Shown here: one piece after another, positions 57,091 to 64,000 of the stretch | How positions within the stretch are numbered: position 1 is the stretch's first letter | Layout of the letters: each line of letters starts with the position of its first letter | NCBI GenBank assembly: GCA_963978545.1 | Contig: OZ021725.1 | Span: forward strand, 84,862,305-84,926,304 | From: Linyphia triangularis | Lineage: Eukaryota > Arthropoda > Arachnida > Araneae > Linyphiidae | Direction: 5' to 3' | Length of the DNA stretch: 64,000 nt | Notes under the pieces: generated by a model | Told to the model about the DNA's origin: nothing | The model's input: only the letters and a program-made list of their open reading frames with translations | Databases searched by the model: none | Program-made: the position numbers and the translations under genes

Positions 57091-57311
57091 GTAAAAAAAT
57101 TATCAGTAAAATGTGCGGCAAAACTATGATTCGAAATTTATTCCTTAAAAATGAACGTGGATTTATGCTCTCAGATTTAAATATAATTTATTAATTAAGT
57201 AATTAATTAATTATATTTAAATCTGAGAGCATAAATCCACGTTCATTTTTTTAATGAATAAATTTCGAATTATAGTTTTGCCGCACATTTTACTGATAAT
57301 TTTTTTTTTAC
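57091..57311. repeat. Near-perfect 221-bp hairpin
   Basis: The left arm from 57091 (GTAAAAAAATTATCAGTAAA...) is matched base for base, with very few differences, by the complement ending at 57311. The centre is at about 57201 in ATTAATTAAGTAATTAATTA. The arm sequence is family F text (GTGCGGCAAAACTATGATTC, ATGAACGTGGATTTATGC), so one arm of F was duplicated in inverse orientation. Confidence 0.9.
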
Positions 57312-57779
57312 ATCGGTGCTGTGTTAATGAACATGCAATGCATTTAAAGGATTTATTAAAAACTCTGTCTATTGGTTATATTATTTTAACATGTGTGGTG
57401 GTGTTTGGGGTTTATATTCACGTTGTATTAAGAGTTGAATTACTTTACAGAATTTACCAAATATTCACCTCTAATAAGTATTCTTCTCTCTCCAAGAAGA
57501 GATTACCCGAAACTCTCAATAAGTAGCACACGTTTGGCGATGAAAATTGTATGATACGTTGAGTAATGTAAGCTCGAGACGGTTTTAAATAGCAGAACTT
57601 TAGTCATGAACACTCTGTACATAATATATTATTTCTGTGTTTATTATCTAGCCGCGCAAAGCATTAATTGTGTAGTCAAAGGATTGTTGTAGCACAGCCA
57701 ATAATGGATCTTGCGCCTTCAAAACTAATCTAAATTGTTTGCCAGTCTTTCTTATCTTAAATACCTTTTCGATTTTGTT
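57312..57779. other. Unassigned sequence
   Basis: A 90-codon open frame (57254-57526) starts in the hairpin arm and has two hydrophobic stretches. I do not recognise it and do not call it a gene. Confidence 0.35.
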
Positions 57780-58290
57780 TGACTGCCGGGAAAATATGCG
57801 GAAGCTTAATTAAAACCATCCCATTGGGTTAAAGCTTAGCAGATAATTCGATGTCAATGACAATGCATTGTATCAAGTTTTGGGGGTTGTCACTGTCACT
57901 AAAAGGTCGCTTTTACACAAGTTTATATAATAGTTTTGGAGTACTAATGAATTCCATTTAAACGATCATTGTTGAAACTCGTTCCTGTTGCCACAATTGT
58001 TTTAATCAGAATAGATAAAAGATAATTGCACACGAGTGCATAAATTTATCATGGAGTGTAGTCCAATCAATTCAAAGTTGCGTAACTACGCTGTAAGTGA
58101 AAGAATTTTAACCGATCGTTGTTGAAACTCTTTCCTGCTGCCAAAATCGTTTTAATCAGAATAAATGAAAGACTTTTGGGAGTGATTGCTTAAATTAATT
58201 CATTTTTATTAAATAAATTTTGAAACGTAGTTTTTCCGCTTAGTTTGCTGATAGATATTTTAATATTTAAATTTAAATGCAAACACAAAA
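57780..58290 (+). repeat. Interspersed repeat family F, copy 3
   Basis: It has GCAGATAATTCGATGTCAATG, GTCACTGTCACTAAAAGGTC and two copies of GATCGTTGTTGAAACTC-type text (near 57963 and 58113). It ends with the AAATTTTGAAACGTAG region that corresponds to the hairpin arm. Confidence 0.65.
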
Positions 58291-58352
58291 CTGGCGCTGA
58301 CAACAGAATCCGAACTATTTTAATGAGTATCAAAATTAACAATGATTAATAT

Positions 58353-59146
58353 TGTTACGAATTTTTGTATATTTGTAAATATTTCGTAGTGTTAATTTTG
58401 TAAATAGATAAATTTATGTACATTTCGCATAAGGCAGTGCAATAGTTCGTCTTAACTTGGCTTCCATGCAATGTGACACTTTTAATACTTGATAACGAGT
58501 TTTACAGAGATAACGCTGGAAAGCGAGTTTTACAAGGAGCAGGGCATTTAACATTATGGTAATGGCAATCTCGCCGAATTGGCGAGATGGAGCCAAGTTG
58601 GCGACGGTTATGGCGACTAATTTTTGTCACCAAATTTGATGAGAAATCGCCAAATGTCGCCAAACTTGGCGACCGTTTGGCGACATTTTCGGTCTCCATG
58701 TACATGTATAGGACTTTTCAACTACGATCTGGAAAGTTCTCCAAACATCTACCTCTAGAAGTCTCAAGAATATTCGCCTCCCCTATATAAAACCGGCCAA
58801 GTGAGCGGGGAGTAGTAGTTGGCTGAGCTAGTTGGGTTAGTCAGTAGTTGGCTGAATTGAGTCCGTTAGCTGACTGGAATTACTGAGTTGAGATACTGAG
58901 TCTCAGTGAGCATTCAGAATAGTTCTAAAGCGAACTGTATTGCATTGTCTTTTGCGGTGATTTAGCAGTCGTATGTCAAGTTCAATTGCTGTTTGTGCTT
59001 TATTGTTGTGTATAGAGCTGTATTGAGTCTACTAGAACGAGAAGTTCTGGAGTTGTAAAGGAATCTGTAAAGAGTTATATTGGAATAAATTTCTGCAAGT
59101 TTTGATCTGCTTTGGCTTCAAATCTCTCGAACCCATCCACGCAACA
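58353..59146 (+). mobile_element. Gypsy-type solo LTR, copy 3, 794 bp
   Basis: It begins TGTTACGAATTTTTG and ends CACGCAACA. The 4-bp duplication ATAT lies at 58349-58352 and 59147-59150. A TATA box CTATATAAAA lies at about 58783-58792 and AATAAA at 59084-59089, giving the + orientation and the U3-R-U5 layout. A block of TTGGCGAC/TCGCCAA motifs fills 58570-58685. It has no coding content and is the clearest of three copies. Confidence 0.92.
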
Positions 59147-59540
59147 ATATTAAAAACTTTGTTTTTATGGGTTAGATTTTTCCTCTCTCAAATTCTATTT
59201 TGAACAATCATCACTTCCATGATTTAGCACCAAAATTGAAAAGACTTCCTGTGCAAACCTAGGATTGTTAACTGCAAATATGAGGTTATGCGCACAATTA
59301 AGTGAAAACTCTTTTTTTAGCAACACATTTATTTTCACCTCAAAATAAAGTATTTGCTATGCACAGTAAAAAAATTAAATTTTTTAATTCTTTTTCTAAA
59401 AAAATATTTTCCTTCCTTTATTCTCCTAAATAGCTAAAGAAAATCGCCTTTCCGTTTTTTTTTATTAAAGGAAAAGTGTGTTTAAAATTAAAATTAATGT
59501 TTATTTTGAAGTTTTAAAAGAGACATATTTAAACAATGAT
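59147..59540. other. Unassigned AT-rich sequence
   Basis: No gene seen. Confidence 0.4.
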
Positions 59541-60369
59541 TAGGGTGGACCGAAAAAGACGAATTTCGGAAATCCAAAAAGTAATAGTGCGGAAAAGTTG
59601 TCTTTGGATATCAATAGAAAGTGTGCAAAATCTTAACAAAATAAAAAAATATCTTCCGGCACTACAGCGGACGTAAAGTTTCGAAAAAAGAATAAAAATC
59701 GATATTTGATCGGTTAATTTTAAGGATTTAAAAATTTGTGAAAATGGAAGCGTTATAGTTGAAAGAAGGTTACTCTTAGGTACTGTAATAAGGTAATAAG
59801 TACAAAAATGTTCATTTCGATAAAGTAATAGCTTCCATTGCCACCAGAGCTGTGAATTTACAAAAAATATTGATAAAACTAGCATATTTTTTTGCAAGTG
59901 TGAAATCTCAGCTAGCAGTTGCGAAAAATCACGGCGGATATATGCAAATGAACAAACTTTTCTTACTGACCAGAGAAGTATTCGCACGCAAGGTGGTTAT
60001 TCCTTTAAGGCATACAAGGACAATTTTGGGGCTCCTCAAAAGCCTGAAAAATTCTAAATTATTGTGTGACTATCAATATTCTGTTCATTGCATTTGATCA
60101 ATGTCATAAAACACGATAGTACATTTTAATAACTCATTATTTATTAAAATATTAATATCTTAACAATAATTTAATCAATACGGTATTTAAAATTGTCATT
60201 AATATTTAAATATCCCCAACAATCGCTACTATGTTAGTTAGTAGTTACTATGTTATGCCTATAGTATTCAATTCAGAATAAAGTTCCTGCTCGCACGATG
60301 GCTATTGGATTCATAGATGTTTTGGTAACAAAAAGACTAAAATAGAAAATGACTAGAGAACCAAATGAA

Positions 60370-61690
60370 ACTGCATGTCCAACATCATCAGTAAAGAAAG
60401 AACATGTCGGGCCTTTGTGCATCTATCGACAATGAGTTTTCATCCAACTCTACAAACCAGTTCGATGGAAACTATGATACTAAAAATAAGGACATGTTTC
60501 AAAAGACATATTCATTCGACTTCAAAAAAGGGCACTTCGCAAATGACGAGTCTATCAACATTAACAATCGCACCTGATGGATTCGTAGTGCCAAACAGAG
60601 CTGCAGCTGCTATAGCATTACCTGTGCTAGAAAACTTGAGCATTATAACATAAGAAAATTAATGTAAAGTGATAGGCAAAAACAAACTGAGAAGAGAATT
60701 ATGCAGAAAAAAAGAAATAAATTTCACCCCCAAACTGAAGAGTAGCAGGGTATATAGGTACTTTGATGGCCGAAAGGCTAAAACTTTGATGCAAAAAAAG
60801 GAAGGCAAGGAATTACACCAGATAACAACAATTACTGAGAAACATGCGCCATTAGTCAACAACTTAAATTAGAATATCTTGAACATGTTATTCCTGAGTC
60901 TGGTTCCGCAGTTAGAAACAAAAATAGAATTACTGACCCTTCACAGTATAATATAATCACCAAAAAGACTAACAGCGGTTGGATGTGATGGAAATACTTT
61001 TATCACTGATCGCAAAAGAAGAGCTATACGATTGCTAGAAGAATAAATGGAAAGGCGCATGCAATGGTTCATGAGCCAGTTACATGTAAATATGCTTTCA
61101 ATAATGAAACTTAGTCGAGGACTTGGGCATACAAAGGGTCCATACACATATTCTGACCATATTGATCAAGGTCTGGAAAACTGTAAGTAACTGCTTCAAG
61201 AAAATAGTATGTGAATTCCATTCATAATTGTCAGTGTAAAGGATCGTAGTATTGATAAAATTTTTTACATAGAAATGTGCTAAGTGGTTAGCACTGGTGC
61301 TTTCTGGGTAGATTTGTGAAACAGAGAAGTTGTCATATTTAATATGGCTAACCACGGCTAATAAAGTTCTCCACTTTTATGTCGAAACACCAACAACAAG
61401 CCTTTTTTTAGTGAATTCATATTAAAAGTGTATGAGCGCATTTGGTTTTGTATCAGAACCAAGTTAACAAGTAAAGACGACGGCAGCATTCATATTTGGG
61501 ATGGTACACTTTTTTCAAGATACTTGGATAATGAATTGGAAAGAACCTGTCGATCCTGTAAATCAGTGGAAGGCAAATAACTTACTCACCCAGAAAATTT
61601 ACTGCTGTGCATGGTTATTGATGAACGGGCTCACGTCAGTCGGCAAAATTATGAAGAATAGAAAAACCAAAGACATTAAATCCGTTAAAT
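60370..61690 (+). pseudogene. Decayed protein of an unnamed transposon-linked family
   Basis: Pieces in different frames give an ordered set of motifs. These are YRYFDGRKAKTLMQKKEG near 60750-60805, EYLEHVIPESGSAV near 60873-60915, AVGCDGN near 60974-60994, RKRRAIRLLEE near 61009-61042, QWFMSQLH near 61063-61087, WLTTANKVLHFYVETP near 61345-61392, SEFILKVYERIWFCI near 61411-61456 and HPENLLLCMVIDERAH near 61588-61637. From memory this order (YFDGRKD...EEH..L..EP, A-x-GCDGTN-x-NTG, HSRWLTTANR-x-LR, HPENLL) occurs in uncharacterised proteins of arthropods and some other invertebrates. I know no name or activity. GCDG and the late E/D-containing segments could hold acidic catalytic residues of a transposase, which is inference from the long inverted repeats around it. 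Many stops and frameshifts are present, and this copy is dead. No zinc finger is visible at its start. Confidence 0.6.
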
Positions 61691-61915
61691 TTTAACACTA
61701 TGGACATTCCACATTAGTTTAAATATTTAGATTGTAGTAAAAATTGAACGTAGCTAAGAAATTGAATTGCATCAAAGGGAAAAGTTCTAAGTAATATCTG
61801 GATAAATATGATGTATTTTTTCATTATTTTCAGCTTTTTCACAACCTTTGTGGAAATGGAAGTTATTACTTTATCAAACTGAATTTTTTTCCTACTTATT
61901 ACAATACCTAAAGCC

Positions 61916-62154
61916 GGATTTACACGCTACCAATCGGGCTTCCAGCTTAGATCGCCAGTTCTGTGACGTCAGCTAAACGACCGCTGCACCATCTGTCGGT
62001 GACCACGGGAGAGCGCACGTGATTGGTTGATGGGAGTCGCCGGGGCCAGTAAATAGAAAATGTTTGGTTTACTGGAACCAGTAGCCAGGTGACGTCACAT
62101 GACGTCACAGACTGGCGTTCTAAACTGGAACCCCTACTGGTAGCGTGTAAATCC
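61916..62154. mobile_element. 239-bp fold-back MITE nested in the long-repeat transposon
   Basis: GGATTTACACGCTACCAATC at the left pairs with TACTGGTAGCGTGTAAATCC at the right. Further pairs are TTCCAG/CTGGAA, CGCCAGT/ACTGGCG and TGACGTCA-type text, giving arms of about 55 bp. It interrupts the right terminal repeat of the 59541-62380 element. Confidence 0.85.
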
Positions 62155-62380
62155 TTTCTTGCACTATGACTTTTCCACTTTCAAATATTTTTAAATAATT
62201 AAAATTAAACGATCAAATATTGATTTTGATACTTTTTTCAAAACTTTACGACCGTTATGGCACCGAAAGATATTTTTTTAATTTTGGTAAGATTTTTCAT
62301 ACTTACTTTTGATGTCAAGAGACAACTTTTCCTCACTATTAATTTTCAATTTCCAAAATTCTTCTTTTTCGGCCCACTCA

Positions 62381-63639
62381 AATGTATATAAAAACATTTT
62401 ATCCTAAAATCTTTTTAGGTTACAATTTTTTTACTAACCGATATCCACATTTAATGGCAATGATAATAATTTTTTTGATAAAAATTCTTTATTTTTATAT
62501 TTAGTTAAGCGAAAGATAATAGTAATGACTATGTTTATGCGCATACTTTTTTCACTTTCTCAAAGCAGTCCTATTTTTTGTTAAAACGTAGAGAAAAAAT
62601 AATAAAAGCCATAATGAAATTCTAAAAATTCATTTTAAAACAAGGCAGTTATATTTTTTAAACAAATCAGAATTTCTAAAATGATTATCAAGGGCTTCCT
62701 TACGAATATCTCTTATTTAGACAAAAAAGTAATTAGTATTACTTGGTATGACATATAGCTACATTCAAGTTGAATTATAGTGCAACAAAGTGTGTAAATT
62801 AATTTAAAAGCAAAGCTTTAAAAGTAAAGCTTAAAAAAAGTAAAAGCTTTTAATCTTAAACTTTTTCTGGATTGCGATTTTTTACTATATCAATGGAAAT
62901 GAAAATAATTTTCTTACAATAATGATATATTTTAATGTTTTAGTAAGTGTGGCTATAAAAGTAATGAATAGTTTTAAGAATATAACTTTTTTCATTTTCC
63001 CAAAGGAGTCATACTTTTTATTTAAATGTAATGCGGAAAAAATAAAAGCCATTCGGAAATTTAAAAAAATATTTTAAAATAAGGCAGTTACATTTTTTAA
63101 ATTAAACTGAATTGTTAGATTTATTATTAGGGCTACCTAGCGAATGCCGGTTATTTAGAAAGCAAAACTGTACGTTAATAGTAATTGGTAAAGAATATAG
63201 TTTTATTGTTTAGTTCAATTGCAGTGCAATCTGCCCTACTGGGATATTAGGCAGTAGGCTGCTTCTGCCCAGCAATAAGATATTTTAGAGATAAATTGAA
63301 TTTTTAACCGGAAAATACTTATTGTATTTGTATAATTATATCTTACAAACCAAAAACAGTTCATTATTTAGGGTTATCATGAATCACTCATCATCTTTTA
63401 TAATGACATAATATTCCTTTCAAGTATATTAAACCTTTATAAGTCATAAAAAGAAGAATATATTCGATTTTAAAATTTATTTTATGTGAATTAAAAATTT
63501 AATTCAAAATAAAAATTTAAATATTGGATTTTTTTTATAATTATTTTCCAACACAGGGCGCCTCTGTAATAGTTGAAATAACCACGAACATAAATTTGAT
63601 GCGGTAATAGCAAAAACATTATCTTTATTATCAATTTAT
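62381..63639. other. Unassigned AT-rich sequence
   Basis: No gene. A segment near 62540-62700 (CAAAGCAGTC, GTAGAGAAAAAATAATAAAAGCC, AAAACAAGGCAGTTATATTTTTTAAA) recurs loosely at 62990-63110, suggesting an old tandem duplication with a period of about 430 bp. Confidence 0.45.
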
Positions 63640-64000
63640 TAATTATTTGTTATATTATTATATACTATCTGCGTGGTCAAGCGTTGTGGAAACCGTCTTT
63701 GGTGTATAGGTTCCAGCTTTTGGCGTTTTGCGCATGGGCTCGCTTCGCTCACTGAAAGTTTCATTGCTACTCAAAACTAAGCCCACTTTACTCACTAAAA
63801 GGTTCATTGTTATGCAAACATATCTCGCTTCGCTCATAGAAAAGTTCATTGACATAAAAGCATAAGCTTCCTTCGCTCCTAGAAAAATTCATTGCTACGC
63901 AAGCACTGACTAGCTTCACCCACTGAAATGCTCATTGCTACGTAAGCATAAGCTCATTGAAATGTTTAGCGTTGCGCAAGCATAAGATCGCTTCACTCAC
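63640..64000. repeat. Family E-like region with a short minisatellite, runs off the window
   Basis: AGGTTCCAGCTTTTGGCGTTTTG near 63709 matches AGCTTTTGGCGCTTTG inside family E copy 1 (near 2727). From about 63727, units of CTCGCTTCGCTCACTGAAA...TTCATTGCTACGCAAGCATAAG repeat about six times at 40-57 base spacing to the end. The minus frame at 63658-63855 reads through these units. Confidence 0.65.

Larger units (their letters stand above)
59541..62380 (+). mobile_element. DNA transposon with terminal inverted repeats of about 300 bp
   Basis: The left end, TAGGGTGGACCGAAAAAGAC, is matched in inverse orientation by the right end (GAGTGGGCCGAAAAAGAAG read inward from 62380). The match continues inward through GGAAAAGTTGTCT, TTTGATCG-x-TTAATTTTAA and, past a nested MITE, through TTTAGGTA(C/T)TGTAATAAG and AAAGTAATA(G/A)CTTCCATT. 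The arms are about 59541-59870 and 61830-62380 (less 61916-62154). A decayed coding region on the + strand fills the middle. I could not fix a target duplication. The superfamily is unknown to me. The 152-codon minus frame at 59529-59987 lies in the left arm and is not supported as a gene. Confidence 0.75.

Noticed and set aside
59529..59987. 152-codon minus-strand open frame
   Set aside because: It lies in the left terminal repeat of the long-repeat transposon and is antisense to the decayed coding region. No motif is visible.

Overview
This window is AT-rich eukaryotic DNA that looks like intergenic sequence from a repeat-dense animal genome. The mix of BEL/Pao and Gypsy-type LTR elements, Tc1/mariner, hAT, THAP/P-like and piggyBac-like DNA transposons, Helitron-like elements and tRNA-derived SINEs fits an arthropod. 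An arachnid is my guess, from general impression only. I found no convincing host gene. Every coding stretch I could assign belongs to a mobile element, and all of them are broken.

Layout. 1-8 kb: a non-autonomous hAT element with a perfect 8-bp target duplication (1210-1900), a Helitron-like element (family E) inside another Helitron-like repeat (family A), an inverted-repeat element (family D) and a SINE with a 13-bp target duplication. 8-11 kb: a reverse-transcriptase fossil of a type I cannot place, lying between inverted repeats, next to a hAT C-terminal fragment. 13-16 kb: a MITE, a half copy of fold-back family C and short direct repeats. 16.3-20 kb: a Tc1-like element carrying, nested one in the next, a THAP-domain element, a piggyBac-like element and a SINE. 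20.1-26.3 kb: a BEL/Pao retrotransposon with near-identical 213/214-bp LTRs inserted in a family D element that also carries a family C fold-back. 26.6-34 kb: family A copies, a second SINE and a MITE. 34.4-37.3 kb: a hAT element whose transposase C-terminus is split by a Gypsy-type solo LTR. 39-46 kb: MITE, SINEs, fold-back C and family A. 46.2-49.1 kb: family A carrying family E (with a 148-bp minisatellite) and a solo LTR, itself split by a second hAT fragment. 49.7-59.1 kb: MITE, LTR-like block, more family A, a near-perfect 221-bp hairpin and an intact solo LTR. 59.5-62.4 kb: a DNA transposon with terminal inverted repeats of about 300 bp and a degenerate coding region of a family I cannot name; this is the best candidate for something poorly described. 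The window ends in family E-like minisatellite.

There is no operon-like or pathway logic here. What the window shows is order of insertion: many boundaries are exact enough (target duplications, TA, TTAA and A^T sites) to reconstruct which element landed in which.
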